Origin: Vibrio aerogenes
Lineage (GTDB): Bacteria > Pseudomonadota > Gammaproteobacteria > Enterobacterales > Vibrionaceae
Direction of reading: 5' to 3'
Assembly (NCBI RefSeq): GCF_024346755.1
Contig: NZ_AP024861.1
Coordinates: 1,302,001 to 1,366,000 of the forward strand
DNA: 64,000 nucleotides
Shown: positions 1-9,659 of the stretch, one piece after another
How positions within the stretch are numbered: position 1 is the first letter of the stretch
How the letters are laid out: each line of letters begins with the position of its first letter
Translations under genes and position numbers: made by a program
Notes under the pieces: model-generated
Database searches by the model: none
What the model was told of the DNA's origin: nothing
What the model saw: only the letters and a program-made list of their open reading frames with translations

Positions 1-1767
1 AGATTGACAGAAGCCAGTAATAGCCAGCATACCACTCAGTTTGAGTATAACGACCAGCATCAGCTTACAGCCCAGATTCAGGATGGTCAGCGGATAGCGT
101 ATGACACTCAGCCAACCCATCACCGCCTGACGCTGCCAAATGGTCAGAACCTGACTTATCACATTGGTGCAGGACATAAACTCAGCCATATCAGTGTTGA
201 TGAAAAAGTGCTGTCCCGCTATGAATATGATGCGAAAGGGTTTGAAGTAAAACAAAACCTTGGGGCGATGACACTGTTGCAGTCATACGATCCTTATGGT
301 CGTTTGATTGAACAGCGGGGCGAAGTGGCGCATCAGCCACAGGCGATTACCCGGCGTGGTTATGCTTACGATAAAGCGGGGCGGGTGGCGCAGATCCAGC
401 GCCAGTTCGGTGGATTGCAAACCTTTACGTATGACAACCGGGGGCGGTTGCAGAAAACGATCACCGGCGGACAGCATCAGAACTACCGGTTTGATGCGGC
501 GGGTAACTTGCTACATGATGATCTGACTGGGGCAGAAAAGGGCCGTCAACCGGTTTATACATTACATTTCAACAGCGGCAAAACCGATGGTGCGGAGTTG
601 TCGCATGTCCGTCATAATCAGCTCCGCCGTAACGGAGAGCGTCGCTGTAAATATGATGAATACGGCAACCGGATTCTCGAATCCTATGGTAACGGCACGT
701 CGCAGACCCACTATTTTTACAATACGCAAAATCAACTGACCGTGTTGCAGAAAACCGTCGCGACGCACACTACGTTGGTGATGAATTTCACCTATGATGC
801 GCTGGGACGGCGCTGTGCGAAATTCGTCACTGAGTATCACAAGAATCAGCCCGTCCGGCAAACCCGAACCAGTTTCTTGTGGGACGGCGATGTATTGCTG
901 GCTGAGCAGCAGACACAAGTCAATCTGTTACAGGGTGAAGAACTTCCGCCGGTTTCATTTAAGCAACCGGATGTGGTGTATATCCACCGACCCAACAGCT
1001 TTGAACCCCTGATGCAGCTCCGTCCACCCGCAGCAGAGGATATCCCTGAGGATGATATTCTTCCGCCGCCACAGTTCAGTGTCTATTATTATCTCAACGA
1101 CCATCTGGGGACACCGCAGGAGTTGCTGGATAAACGGGGCAATATTGTCTGGCAGGCACTCACCAGCCCGTACGGTACTCTGGTGAAGCTGAAGGAAAAT
1201 AAGATCTCCAACCCAATTCGTCTGCCCGGTCAGTATGCCGATGAAGAGTCCGGGTTGCACTACAACCGGTTCCGATATTATCATCCACAGGACGGTTGTT
1301 ATCTGAACAGAGACCCGATTGGTTTGTTGGGTGGATTGAATCTGTATGATTACCCACGGGACCCGGTGAACTGGGGGGACCCGCTGGGGTTGAGTAGTAA
1401 TACATGCAGTGGTGTTAAAGGAGCTTTAGAACCCGAAGTTCAAGAATTTATTGAAGAATTTAAGAAGCGTTATCCTGATCGAGCGTATCAGTCCGGTCAT
1501 TATCGCACTCATTCCGACGGCCGTGAGTTAGAAATAGATTTTGAAACAGATAACGCTATAGTTGAGATTAAAGCTGGTAAAGGAAAGGGGCTTACAAGAC
1601 AGACGAAAGATAGACTTGATTCCGCAGTAAATCCTAGTGGTAAAGTTGTCATAGGACTTGCGTTTAGCAAAAAAGGAATTTCACCACATGCTGTTGAGAG
1701 TATAGAAAAAGTTGGTGGTTTGGGTAGCGGTAGTATGTCGGATGTTTTAGATTTAATTGCACCATAG
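1..1767 (+). CDS. Rhs-family polymorphic toxin, C-terminal part (5' truncated by window edge)
   Basis: The reading frame is open from base 1, so this is the 3' part of a larger Rhs gene. The visible part has many YD-type repeats (YDAKGF, YDPYGR, YDNRGR, YDALGR) followed by the Rhs core signature around residues 410-462 (SGLHYNRFRYY, then RDPIGLLGGLNLYDY and DPLGL). In Rhs proteins the repeats build a shell that encloses a variable C-terminal toxin released after the DPxGL boundary. Here the tip runs from about base 1393 and is about 124 residues. It has an acidic beta-strand segment ending in IVEIKAGKGKG, resembling the D...ExK core of PD-(D/E)XK nucleases, so a DNase or RNase tip is inferred. 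The tip is visibly more AT-rich than the shell. Delivery, probably by type VI secretion, cannot be judged from this window. Confidence 0.9.
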   Translation, partial: RLTEASNSQHTTQFEYNDQHQLTAQIQDGQRIAYDTQPTHHRLTLPNGQNLTYHIGAGHKLSHISVDEKVLSRYEYDAKGFEVKQNLGAMTLLQSYDPYGRLIEQRGEVAHQPQAITRRGYAYDKAGRVAQIQRQFGGLQTFTYDNRGRLQKTITGGQHQNYRFDAAGNLLHDDLTGAEKGRQPVYTLHFNSGKTDGAELSHVRHNQLRRNGERRCKYDEYGNRILESYGNGTSQTHYFYNTQNQLTVLQKTVATHTTLVMNFTYDALGRRCAKFVTEYHKNQPVRQTRTSFLWDGDVLLAEQQTQVNLLQGEELPPVSFKQPDVVYIHRPNSFEPLMQLRPPAAEDIPEDDILPPPQFSVYYYLNDHLGTPQELLDKRGNIVWQALTSPYGTLVKLKENKISNPIRLPGQYADEESGLHYNRFRYYHPQDGCYLNRDPIGLLGGLNLYDYPRDPVNWGDPLGLSSNTCSGVKGALEPEVQEFIEEFKKRYPDRAYQSGHYRTHSDGRELEIDFETDNAIVEIKAGKGKGLTRQTKDRLDSAVNPSGKVVIGLAFSKKGISPHAVESIEKVGGLGSGSMSDVLDLIAP

Positions 1768-1778
1768 AAGGAATGCTG

Positions 1779-2159
1779 ATGAAAGATGTATTTTATTTTT
1801 CTAAACAACCAATTGAGTTATTGAGTATTAAACAAAATTTACAAGATTATTATAATGACATATTGCTAAATGAGGATCAGGATGCTCTTCAGATTAAGAT
1901 TAATAAAGAAGAAATGATACAAATTGTATCTCTTAATGTTACAACTGAATTTGGCGATCCTGAAGATTGCGATGTTATAGAAGCTACAGGTGTGAAATCG
2001 TGCATCTGTATAAGTCATCATAGTTTTTCAATTGATTGTGTGAAGGACATACTGAAGATAATACTTAAAAACTACGGTGGTTGGGTTGGCAATGACTCTG
2101 ACTATTTTGAACCAAGATTTGTTTTGGATGACATAGATAGTTTCAGATATTCTGATTAG
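1779..2159 (+). CDS. probable immunity protein for the Rhs tip
   Basis: A 126-residue acidic protein starting 11 bases after the Rhs stop codon. An ATG at 1773 directly abuts the GAAGGA ribosome site (1767-1772), so the second ATG at 1779, with a 6-base spacing, is the better start. No family was recognised. There is no signal peptide or membrane segment, so it should be cytoplasmic. The position right after an Rhs tip, the small size, the negative charge and the AT-rich composition shared with the tip are all typical of cognate immunity genes. Function is inferred from position only. Confidence 0.72.
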   Translation: MKDVFYFSKQPIELLSIKQNLQDYYNDILLNEDQDALQIKINKEEMIQIVSLNVTTEFGDPEDCDVIEATGVKSCICISHHSFSIDCVKDILKIILKNYGGWVGNDSDYFEPRFVLDDIDSFRYSD

Positions 2160-2446
2160 CGGGAATGAGTGTCGGGAGAATCGGACTGCTGATCTCGAGA
2201 CTGTTCATCATTCTGTGTCACGCTCATTTTCACTAATCCAGATGCTTATTCAGCCGGGCTGGAAAATGGATGCTCAATTGCGACAGGGATGAATCCGGGT
2301 TTTGCACTGGATGTGTCCATTTTTCGCTGGCATTCAACATTCCGGCATACAGCAGTTTTTCGGGGAGGGTTACATATTTCAGAGACCCCGATAATGATCA
2401 GTTCGAAGTCTCTGAATTCTTAAAGGATGAGAAATAATAAATCCGT
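2160..2446. other. intergenic stretch after the Rhs module, no recognisable gene
   Basis: About 290 bases between the immunity gene and the convergent dxs. No ORF with a credible start or ribosome site and no clear terminator was seen. Such stretches downstream of Rhs tips often hold decayed remnants of displaced tips or insertion sequences, but nothing here can be assigned. Confidence 0.5.
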
Positions 2447-4312
2447 TTATTTCTCCAGATAATCCTGAATTGAACGCTCAATTCCCGCAGCATCGAGCCC
2501 TAGTTCGGTGTGCAGTTCTTCCTGTGTGCCCTGCGCGACAAACTGATCCGGCAGGCCGAGGTTGAGGACCGGCAGGATACATTTTTCCTGCATCAGAAAC
2601 TCAACCACACCGGCACCGGCACCACCGGCAATCACGTTTTCTTCAACAGTGACCAGGACATCATGTGTTGTGGCCAGTTCGCGAATCAAATCTTCATCGA
2701 GTGGTTTGACGAACCGCATATCGGCAACCGTTGCATGAAGTGCTTCTGCTGCTTTAAGCACGTTGGGCAACAGCGTACCGAAGCTGAGAATTGCAACTTT
2801 TTCGCCGGTGCGAACCTGCCGCCCCCGGCCGATTTCCAGTGCAGTAAACTCAGCCTGAACATCTGCGCCGCAACCTTTCCCCCGTGGATAACGAACCGCA
2901 CAAGGTCCCTGATACTGATGACCGGTATACAACATTTGCCGACACTCATTTTCATCGCTGGGTGCCATAATCATCATGTTCGGAACACAGCGCATAAAGC
3001 TCAGATCAAATGCGCCCTGATGGGTTTGCCCGTCAGCGCCGACCAGGCCCGCCCGGTCAATGGCAAACATCACCGGCAGATTCATAATCGCCACATCGTG
3101 AATCAGTTGATCATAACCGCGCTGCAAAAATGTCGAGTAAATGGCAACGATCGGATGCTGGCCACCAATCGCCATGCCGGTTGCCAGTGTGACGGCGTGT
3201 TGCTCTGCAATGGCGACGTCGAAGTATTGCTCTGGGTATTCTTTAGAAAAACGCACCATACCCGAGCCTTCGCGCATGGCCGGGGTGATTGCCATCAGTT
3301 TCGGGTCTTCTGCGGCCATATCACACAGGAAATCCCCGAAGATTTTTGAAAACGTTGGCTCTGGCGAACTGGCTTTCGGCAGGGTGGTCTCATCCGGGTT
3401 GAATTTTGGCACGCCATGATAACCAATCGGGTCTTTTTCCGCTGGTTCGTAACCTTTGCCCTTTTTGGTCATGATGTGCAGGAATTGTGGGCCTTTGAGC
3501 TCCCGCATATTCTTCAGGGTTTTGGTCAGTTCAACCACATCATGGCCATCCACCGGGCCGATGTAATTGAAACCAAGTTCTTCAAATAAAGTACCTGGCA
3601 CCACCATCCCTTTTAAGTGTTCTTCGGTTTTTTTCGCCAGTCGCTGAATTGGCGGAATACCGGACAATACTTTTTTGCCACTTTCGCGAATTGAAGCGTA
3701 AAAATGGCCGGAGAGTAACTGGGCTAAATGGTTATTCAGGGCACCGACATTTTCAGAAATCGACATCTCGTTATCATTGAGAATCACCAGCATATCCGGA
3801 TGCAGATCACCCGCGTGGTTCATGGCTTCGAAAGCCATGCCAGCTGTGATGGCGCCATCACCAATCACACTGACCACTTTTCTGGATTTATTTTCCCGCT
3901 GTGCACTGATGGCCATGCCTAAACCAGCACTGATGGACGTCGAAGAGTGCCCGACAGACAAGGTGTCATATTCACTTTCTTCCCGCCAGGGAAAAGGGTG
4001 AAGGCCGTCTTTTTGCCGGATTGTCGACATCTGATCCCGTCGTCCGGTCAGAATTTTATGCGGATAGGCCTGATGGCCGACATCCCAGATCAACTGATCA
4101 AATGGCGTATGATAAACATAGTGCAGGGCGATGGTCAGTTCGACAGTTCCCAACCCCGAAGCCAGATGTCCGCTCGACTGGCTGACTGAATTGAGCAGAT
4201 AAGTTCTGAGTTCCTCACACAGCTTGGGTAACATATCTTTCGGGAGCGAACGTAGCTCATCCGGGGTATTTGCTAATGCCAGTGTCGGATATTTTGAAAT
4301 ATCAAGAGTCAT
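2447..4312 (-). CDS. dxs: 1-deoxy-D-xylulose-5-phosphate synthase
   Basis: Thiamine-diphosphate enzyme that condenses pyruvate with glyceraldehyde 3-phosphate, the first step of the MEP isoprenoid pathway, in the cytosol. The 621-residue length is normal. Visible features are the conserved early histidines (H49 in [10 protein letters not shown]80 in [10 protein letters not shown]), the cofactor GDG motif at 151-153 followed by the NDNEMSIS segment at 179-186, and the catalytic-glutamate region AEQHAV in the transketolase-like middle domain. It follows ispA by 21 bases on the same strand, giving the conserved order xseB-ispA-dxs, so it is probably cotranscribed with them. Assignment is secure. 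Confidence 0.98.
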   Translation of the reverse strand: MTLDISKYPTLALANTPDELRSLPKDMLPKLCEELRTYLLNSVSQSSGHLASGLGTVELTIALHYVYHTPFDQLIWDVGHQAYPHKILTGRRDQMSTIRQKDGLHPFPWREESEYDTLSVGHSSTSISAGLGMAISAQRENKSRKVVSVIGDGAITAGMAFEAMNHAGDLHPDMLVILNDNEMSISENVGALNNHLAQLLSGHFYASIRESGKKVLSGIPPIQRLAKKTEEHLKGMVVPGTLFEELGFNYIGPVDGHDVVELTKTLKNMRELKGPQFLHIMTKKGKGYEPAEKDPIGYHGVPKFNPDETTLPKASSPEPTFSKIFGDFLCDMAAEDPKLMAITPAMREGSGMVRFSKEYPEQYFDVAIAEQHAVTLATGMAIGGQHPIVAIYSTFLQRGYDQLIHDVAIMNLPVMFAIDRAGLVGADGQTHQGAFDLSFMRCVPNMMIMAPSDENECRQMLYTGHQYQGPCAVRYPRGKGCGADVQAEFTALEIGRGRQVRTGEKVAILSFGTLLPNVLKAAEALHATVADMRFVKPLDEDLIRELATTHDVLVTVEENVIAGGAGAGVVEFLMQEKCILPVLNLGLPDQFVAQGTQEELHTELGLDAAGIERSIQDYLEK

Positions 4313-4333
4313 AGTGACGCGCTTATCGTGTAA

Positions 4334-5218
4334 TTAATTTTTGCGCTCGATGACATATCGGGCGAATTTTTCAAGTAAATCAGTGTTGTAAGGTATTTCT
4401 GTCAACGCCTGAAGCGCCTCGTCAAGTAATGCAAAGGCCTTTTGTTGAGCACCTGCCAGTCCCAGCAGCGCCGGGTAGGTACTTTTGTTAAGTTTATCAT
4501 CAGAGCCTTGTGGTTTTCCAAGAGTTTGTGTGTCGCCAATGATATCGAGAATGTCATCCTGCACCTGAAATGCCAGACCAACCGCACTGGCATACTGATT
4601 CAGCATCGGCAGGATATCATTGCCTGCCGGGCCTGCTGCCAATGCACCAAGCCGGACCGCACAACTAATCAGAGCGCCGGTTTTATGCCGGTGAATCGTT
4701 TCGAGTTCATCCAGACTGACAGTTTTATTTTCAGCACTGAGGTCCAGTGCCTGACCGATACACATACCGGACGCGCCGGACGCCTGAGCCAGTATCTGAA
4801 TCATACGAACGCGGTTCGGTTCTGCGATCGGTGACAAATCACCTTCCGACATAATCGAAAAAGCGAGTGTTTGCAATGCATCTCCGGTTAATATCGCAGT
4901 GGCTTCATCAAATTTGACATGACAGGTTGGGTGACCACGCCGCAGACTGTCATTATCCATTGCCGGTAAATCGTCGTGAATCAGGGAGTAAGCATGAATA
5001 CACTCGATTGCAGCAGCGGGTGTGTCCAACTGCTCAAGCGTACAGCCCAACATTTCACCTGTCGCATAGACGAGAAAAGGCCGGGCTCGCTTTCCGCCAA
5101 GTAATAACCCGTAATGCATCGCCTGAATCAGCGGCTGACTTTGATGTGGTAAATGTTCAAGCCACTGATTTAATTGTTGATTACTTCTTTTCTGGTATGT
5201 ATTTAAGGTGTCTATCAT
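4334..5218 (-). CDS. ispA: (2E,6E)-farnesyl diphosphate synthase
   Basis: Prenyl transferase that adds isopentenyl units to dimethylallyl and geranyl diphosphate to give C15 farnesyl diphosphate, feeding quinone and undecaprenyl synthesis. With the start at 5218 the protein is 294 residues, close to the usual 299. The first aspartate-rich motif is DDLPAMD (82-88) and the second is DDILD (221-225), both intact. The frame is open upstream to 5290 but that extension would overlap xseB, and the N-terminus MIDTLNTYQ matches the family. No good Shine-Dalgarno sequence precedes it, so coupling to xseB translation is possible. The 34-base gap to xseB holds a 15-base tandem repeat. Confidence 0.96.
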   Translation of the reverse strand: MIDTLNTYQKRSNQQLNQWLEHLPHQSQPLIQAMHYGLLLGGKRARPFLVYATGEMLGCTLEQLDTPAAAIECIHAYSLIHDDLPAMDNDSLRRGHPTCHVKFDEATAILTGDALQTLAFSIMSEGDLSPIAEPNRVRMIQILAQASGASGMCIGQALDLSAENKTVSLDELETIHRHKTGALISCAVRLGALAAGPAGNDILPMLNQYASAVGLAFQVQDDILDIIGDTQTLGKPQGSDDKLNKSTYPALLGLAGAQQKAFALLDEALQALTEIPYNTDLLEKFARYVIERKN

Positions 5219-5222
5219 AAAT

Positions 5223-5255
5223 CTGTTTGTCACCGATCTGGTTATCACCGATCTA
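5223..5255 (-). repeat. two-copy 15-bp tandem repeat between xseB and ispA
   Basis: On the minus strand the segment TAGATCGGTGA, starting at the xseB stop codon, recurs exactly 15 bases later as CAGATCGGTGA, and a weaker third unit runs into the ispA start region. On the plus strand the copies of TCACCGATCT are at 5230-5239 and 5245-5254. The unit is a multiple of three and the first copy contains the xseB stop codon. Confidence 0.8.
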
Positions 5256-5507
5256 GCTGTCGGCGTTGTCGCCTGTACCGGAAAAATCATCTAACGGCGC
5301 AGTATCACTATCACTGAGTAAGATTTTTACGCGCTGTTCTGCTTCACTTAATTTAGCTTGTCCTGCACGGGTCAGCGTAATGCCTCTTTCAAATGTTTTT
5401 AAAGCATCTTCCAGTGGCAGATCGCCGTTTTCAAGCTGACTGACAAGTGTTTGCAGCTCTTCAATGGTAGCTTCATAGGACATATTTTCAGGTTTCTTAT
5501 TCGCCAT
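5253..5507 (-). CDS. xseB: exodeoxyribonuclease VII small subunit
   Basis: Small subunit of exonuclease VII, which with XseA degrades single-stranded DNA in both directions during repair. The 84-residue length is typical. The family core is clear: SYEATIEELQTLVSQLENGDLPLED followed by a helical second half with FERG and LSEAEQRV. It is the first gene of the minus-strand unit xseB-ispA-dxs and lies divergent from pomA, separated by a 389-base control region. Confidence 0.96.
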   Translation of the reverse strand: MANKKPENMSYEATIEELQTLVSQLENGDLPLEDALKTFERGITLTRAGQAKLSEAEQRVKILLSDSDTAPLDDFSGTGDNADS

Positions 5508-5896
5508 GTTCTTTCCGGTCTTTGTCGCGATGGGTGGAACGTTACCTCAGGGGACCTGTATGGTCAAACAGAACCCGTGTGAAATTAAATCTGTCAGGAC
5601 AAAAATTTCTGACTGCTGATGTTTGATATTTCATATCCATTCTGTCGGATTCATTCATGAAATCCTTGTTTACCCCTGCTACGCTCTAAGAAACAAATTT
5701 ATAATCAAGCAACCTGAACATCGTCTCTGCAGGTTGTCCGGGGGGACATGAGATATTTTTTCAGTTGTATTTTTAACAGTCGTTTCAGTATAAACTGATG
5801 CAGGTTCTTCAATAATTTTATTAAAGATTTGATGAGATTGCCGATATGTGAGTCAGAGAACTCTCAAAAAGTGAATGGTAGCATGAGGAGTGCTTC
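5508..5896. promoter_or_regulatory. divergent xseB/pomA control region
   Basis: 389 bases without a gene. A plausible sigma-70-type promoter for pomA has TTGTAT at 5765-5770 and TATAAA at 5789-5794 with an 18-base spacer. A short inverted repeat CAACCTG/CAGGTTG lies at 5710-5716 and 5730-5736; it has no T run, so it is not an obvious terminator. The xseB promoter was not pinned down. Confidence 0.4.
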
Positions 5897-6661
5897 GTGG
5901 ATTTAGCAACACTGATTGGCCTGGTTGGCGGCTTGGGTTTTGTCGTCATGGCGATGATTTTGGGTGGCGGACTGATGATGTTTGTCGATGTCACCTCCGT
6001 TTTGATTGTTATCGGCGGCTCGTTTTGCGTCGTGATGATGAAGTTTACGCTGGGGCAGTTTTTTGGTGCCGCTAAAATTGCGGTGAAGGCGTTCATGTTT
6101 AAAGTGGATGAGCCTGAAGAGTTGATTGCCAGAATTGTTGAAATGGCTGATGCAGCACGTAAAGGTGGTTTCCTTGCTTTGGAAGAGATGGAAATTACTA
6201 ACAGTTTCATGCAAAAAGGCATTGATTTACTGGTTGATGGTCACGATGCCGATGTGGTTCGTGCTGCATTGCAAAAAGATATCATTCTGACAGAAGAACG
6301 GCATGAAGCAGGCGCCAGTGTATTTAAGGCTTTTGCTGATGTTTCCCCGGCGATGGGGATGATCGGAACGCTGGTGGGGTTGGTTGCGATGTTGTCCAAC
6401 ATGGATGACCCGAAATCAATTGGTCCGGCAATGGCGGTGGCTTTGTTGACGACTTTGTATGGTGCTGTTCTGGCGAATATGGTGTTTTTCCCGATTGCGG
6501 ATAAGCTCTCTTTGCGCCGTGGACAGGAGACGCTGAACCGGCGTTTGATCATGGATGGTGTGCTGGCAATTCAGGATGGGCAAAATCCCCGGGTTATTGA
6601 CAGTTATCTGAAAAATTACCTGGGTGAAGGTAAGCGGATGATTGATGTCGACAATGAATAA
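5897..6661 (+). CDS. pomA: flagellar motor stator protein PomA (sodium-driven)
   Basis: Inner-membrane stator subunit that forms a channel with PomB; sodium flow through it turns the polar flagellum. It is a MotA/TolQ/ExbB-family protein of 254 residues with four hydrophobic segments, two near the N-terminus and two in the second half (around SPAMGMIGTLVGL and LLTTLYGAVLANMVFF), separated by a large cytoplasmic loop containing the charged residues that contact the rotor. The start is GTG, preceded by GAGGAG at about 7 bases. It is close in sequence to known Vibrio PomA. pomB follows after 17 bases. No other flagellar gene is in the window, as is usual for pomAB in Vibrio. Confidence 0.97.
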   Translation: MDLATLIGLVGGLGFVVMAMILGGGLMMFVDVTSVLIVIGGSFCVVMMKFTLGQFFGAAKIAVKAFMFKVDEPEELIARIVEMADAARKGGFLALEEMEITNSFMQKGIDLLVDGHDADVVRAALQKDIILTEERHEAGASVFKAFADVSPAMGMIGTLVGLVAMLSNMDDPKSIGPAMAVALLTTLYGAVLANMVFFPIADKLSLRRGQETLNRRLIMDGVLAIQDGQNPRVIDSYLKNYLGEGKRMIDVDNE

Positions 6662-6678
6662 TTCCGGAGAGTGAAGTA

Positions 6679-7644
6679 ATGGATGATGAAGATAATTGTA
6701 AATGTCCGCCTCCCGGTGCGCCTGCCTGGATGACGACATTTTCAGATTTGATGTCGCTGCTGATGTGTTTTTTCGTGTTGCTGCTTTCATTTTCCGAAAT
6801 GGACGTGCTGAAGTTTAAACAGATCGCAGGTTCGATGAAGTTTGCATTCGGTGTTCAAAACCGGCTGGAAGTCAAAGATATTCCGAAAGGGACCAGCGTA
6901 ATTGCTCAGGAATTTCGTCCGGGCAGACCCGAGCCGACACCGATTGACGTTATTATGCAGCAAACGATTGATATTACTCAGCAAACGCTGGAGTTTCAGG
7001 AAGGTGATGAAGATCAGGCTGGCGGGACACAACGGGAAGCGGGTGATTTAACTGGTGGGCAATCCCCGGAAGATTCCACCAAAGACAACCAGAATGAAGA
7101 ATCGGTTGAAGATCGTCAGCAAGAGTCTGTTTCAACGGTTGATGAAATGGAAGTTGTGTCTGAAAACATCAAACAGGCACTATCCCGTGAGATTGAGCAG
7201 GGGGCAATTGAAGTTGAGAATCTGGGTCAGGAAATTGTTATCCGGATTCGTGAAAAAGGCGCATTCCCGAAAGATTCAGCATTTCTGCAACCTAAGTTCA
7301 GACCACTGGTCAGACAGATTGCAGAGCTGGTGAAAGATGTTCCGGGCGTTGTCAGAATATCAGGTCATACGGACAATCAGCCACTTGATTCTGAATTGTA
7401 CCGTTCAAACTGGGATCTTTCAGCACAGCGCGCAGTCTCTGTTGCTCAGGAAATGGAGAAAGTGCCGGGATTTGATCATGAAAGACTTGAAGTGAGAGGG
7501 ATGGCGGATACTCAGCCTGTTGATTCAAATGATACTGCGCTAGGCCGTTCAAAGAACCGCCGTGTGGAAATCAGTATTTTGCAGGGTAAACCATTGTATA
7601 GTGATGAAGTGAAAGCCGTCGGGCCGGATCAAAGCAATCAGTAA
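6679..7644 (+). CDS. pomB: flagellar motor stator protein PomB
   Basis: Partner of PomA that carries the ion-binding aspartate and anchors the stator to peptidoglycan. It has 321 residues: a short cytoplasmic N-terminus, one membrane helix around 23-42 (DLMSLLMCFFVLLLSF) with the predicted ion-binding Asp23, a long acidic and glutamine-rich linker (about 90-165), and a C-terminal OmpA-like domain with the ISGHTDNQPL motif around 230-300. The acidic linker is typical of sodium-type stators. A clear terminator follows 23 bases after the stop codon. Confidence 0.97.
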   Translation: MDDEDNCKCPPPGAPAWMTTFSDLMSLLMCFFVLLLSFSEMDVLKFKQIAGSMKFAFGVQNRLEVKDIPKGTSVIAQEFRPGRPEPTPIDVIMQQTIDITQQTLEFQEGDEDQAGGTQREAGDLTGGQSPEDSTKDNQNEESVEDRQQESVSTVDEMEVVSENIKQALSREIEQGAIEVENLGQEIVIRIREKGAFPKDSAFLQPKFRPLVRQIAELVKDVPGVVRISGHTDNQPLDSELYRSNWDLSAQRAVSVAQEMEKVPGFDHERLEVRGMADTQPVDSNDTALGRSKNRRVEISILQGKPLYSDEVKAVGPDQSNQ

Positions 7645-7665
7645 TCTCATCTCGGATTGATGTTG

Positions 7666-7698
7666 AAGGCAGGCGGTCACAGCCTGCCTTTTGTTTTT
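7666..7698 (+). terminator. Rho-independent terminator of pomAB
   Basis: Perfect 7-base stem GGCAGGC/GCCTGCC (7668-7674 and 7682-7688), a 7-base loop, then TTTTGTTTTT. Confidence 0.92.
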
Positions 7699-7708
7699 CC
7701 GGTCAGGG

Positions 7709-7738
7709 TTTCCTCATGTCCTCTATCTCATGTATAAT
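7709..7738 (+). promoter_or_regulatory. putative thiI promoter
   Basis: A perfect TATAAT box lies at 7733-7738, about 90 bases before thiI and downstream of the pomB terminator. The -35 region is weak (around 7709-7714). Confidence 0.45.
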
Positions 7739-7828
7739 CTTGCGCCTTCATCAACGAGTGTTTGCTGTACTTCAGATGAAAGTACCCAGACGTCTATGTA
7801 AGTTTTTATCCGGATTGCGAAGTATCTT

Positions 7829-9283
7829 ATGAAATTTATTGTTAAACCTCATCCTGAAATCTTTGTGAAAAGTGAGTCCGTCCGTAAACGTTTTACGAAA
7901 ATTCTTGAGTGTAATATTCGCAATATCGTGAAAAGCAGGACAGAGTCTGTTGCTGTGTATAATCGTCGTGATCATATTGAAGTGACTGCGGCTTCTGATC
8001 AGTATTATCAGGAAGTGGTGGAAATTCTGACACATACACCGGGTATTCATCATGTTCTGGAAGTGAAGCAATCGGAATTTGCGGATTTACATGATATTTA
8101 TCAGCAGGTTTTAGCACACCATCGCCACAATATCGAAAATAAGACATTTGTTGTCCGTGCAAAACGGCGTGGGAAGCACGATTTTACTTCAATAGAGCTG
8201 GAGCGTTATGTTGGTGGCGGTTTGAATCAGGCTGTTGAAAGCGCCAAAGTTAAGCTGAATCATCCTGATATTACCATTAAGGTTGAAATTACTGACGATA
8301 AACTGAATCTGATTATTGCCCGGCACAAAGGCCTTGGTGGTTTTCCTCTGGGCACCCAGGAAGATGTTCTGAGCCTGATCTCTGGTGGTTTTGATTCTGG
8401 TGTTTCCAGTTATCTGCATATCAAGCGTGGCTCTAAAGTTCATTATTGTTTCTTTAATCTGGGTGGTCCGGCGCATGAAATCGGCGTCAAACAGGTGGCT
8501 TCATATCTGTGGAATAAATATGGTTCTTCTGCGAAAGTCCGGTTTATTGCGGTTGACTTTGAGCCGGTTGTGGCTGAAATTCTGGAAAAAGTCGATGATG
8601 GCCAGATGGGGGTCGTGCTTAAGCGGATGTTTATGCGTGCTGCCGGAATGATAGCGGAGAAATTTGGTATTCAGGCGTTAGTCACCGGGGAAGCGCTGGG
8701 TCAGGTTTCCAGTCAGACATTAACTAATTTACGCCATATTGATGGGGTGACAGATCGTCTGATTCTTCGTCCGCTGATCAACTGGGACAAAGAAGACATC
8801 ATCAATCTTGCCAGAGATATTGGGACAGAAGATTTCGCGAAAACGATGCCTGAATACTGTGGTGTGATTTCCAGAAAACCCACAGTGAAAGCAGTCAAAG
8901 AAAAACTGGAAGCGGAAGAAGGAAATTTTGATTTCTCTGTTCTGGACAGTGTGGTGCGTCAGGCACGTCAGATGGATATTCGTGACATCGAAAAAGAAAG
9001 CCTGCAGCAGGTACCGGATATTGAGCTGGTTGATGCGGTTCAGGAACATGCAGTCGTGCTGGATATTCGTAGTCCTGATGAAGAAGACGATCACCCACTG
9101 GAGATCGACGGTGTTAATGTGCACCATTTACCTTTCTATAAACTGGCAACTCAGTTTGGTGATTTAGATCAGTCCAAAACATATTTGCTTTACTGTGAGC
9201 GCGGTGTGATGAGTCGTTTACAGGCGCTATATCTGAAAGAACAGGGATTTGATAACGTAAAAGTTTACCGTCCATTGGCGTAA
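7829..9283 (+). CDS. thiI: tRNA uracil 4-sulfurtransferase ThiI
   Basis: Makes 4-thiouridine at position 8 of tRNA and supplies sulfur for the thiamine thiazole, taking persulfide from IscS. The 484-residue protein shows the N-terminal ferredoxin-like and THUMP regions (about 1-165), the ATP-pyrophosphatase loop SGGFDSG near residue 187, and a C-terminal rhodanese domain with Cys456 in [10 protein letters not shown], the position known to carry the persulfide in the E. coli enzyme. A second conserved cysteine is in [10 protein letters not shown]. It is a monocistronic gene flanked by terminators. Confidence 0.97.
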   Translation: MKFIVKPHPEIFVKSESVRKRFTKILECNIRNIVKSRTESVAVYNRRDHIEVTAASDQYYQEVVEILTHTPGIHHVLEVKQSEFADLHDIYQQVLAHHRHNIENKTFVVRAKRRGKHDFTSIELERYVGGGLNQAVESAKVKLNHPDITIKVEITDDKLNLIIARHKGLGGFPLGTQEDVLSLISGGFDSGVSSYLHIKRGSKVHYCFFNLGGPAHEIGVKQVASYLWNKYGSSAKVRFIAVDFEPVVAEILEKVDDGQMGVVLKRMFMRAAGMIAEKFGIQALVTGEALGQVSSQTLTNLRHIDGVTDRLILRPLINWDKEDIINLARDIGTEDFAKTMPEYCGVISRKPTVKAVKEKLEAEEGNFDFSVLDSVVRQARQMDIRDIEKESLQQVPDIELVDAVQEHAVVLDIRSPDEEDDHPLEIDGVNVHHLPFYKLATQFGDLDQSKTYLLYCERGVMSRLQALYLKEQGFDNVKVYRPLA

Positions 9284-9326
9284 CGCCGGATTCGGTTCTT
9301 ATTCCGTTGAGTCAAAGTTCGCCGAT

Positions 9327-9349
9327 AGCAGCCGAAAGGCTGCTTTTTT
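9327..9349 (+). terminator. Rho-independent terminator of thiI
   Basis: Stem AGCAGCC/GGCTGCT (9327-9333, 9338-9344) with a GAAA tetraloop and a following T run. Confidence 0.92.
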
Positions 9350-9452
9350 GTGTCTGCAGAGTAATTTTTGCATGGATATCTGTAAAATAATTTTGTCTGA
9401 CTGTGGATACAGGAGAGAAGCGGGAGTTGAGACAATTTTTTATGACTTTACA

Positions 9453-9652
9453 TAAAAACGCACCGCCATAAAGGCGGTGCAAACATTTGACAGACAGGTC
9501 AAAATTTAATACAGGAAGTATGTTTTCATAACATATTTATTACAAAAACTGTGGTAAATACCACCAGACTCGAAATACGAGCTTGCAAACACAACATCGC
9601 AACACAAAGTCTAATGATTCACAAGGGAATCAAGTCGTTAAGACTTGTTTGC
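9453..9652 (-). ncRNA. gcvB: small regulatory RNA GcvB
   Basis: About 200 nt, transcribed divergently from gcvA exactly as in enterobacteria. On the minus strand it contains the G/U-rich R1 seed region (TTGTGTTGCGATGTTGTGTT, opposite about 9585-9606), small hairpins (GTGGTA/TACCAC), the conserved box TACTTCCTGTA (opposite 9510-9520), the element GACCTGTCTGTC, and a terminator stem GCACCGCC/GGCGGTGC (9460-9467, 9473-9480) followed by GTTTTTATG. GcvB binds Hfq and represses many amino-acid and peptide transporter mRNAs. The 5' end is inferred from the promoter. Confidence 0.93.
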
Positions 9653-9659
9653 GAGGCAG

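Noticed and set aside
2160..2446. An orphan toxin or transposase fragment in the gap after the immunity gene
   Set aside because: No frame had a start, ribosome site and recognisable motif; only short open stretches occur, so nothing was annotated.
2510..3349. 279-codon plus-strand ORF opposite dxs
   Set aside because: It is a shadow of dxs on the other strand, with no ribosome site and no protein-like motifs.
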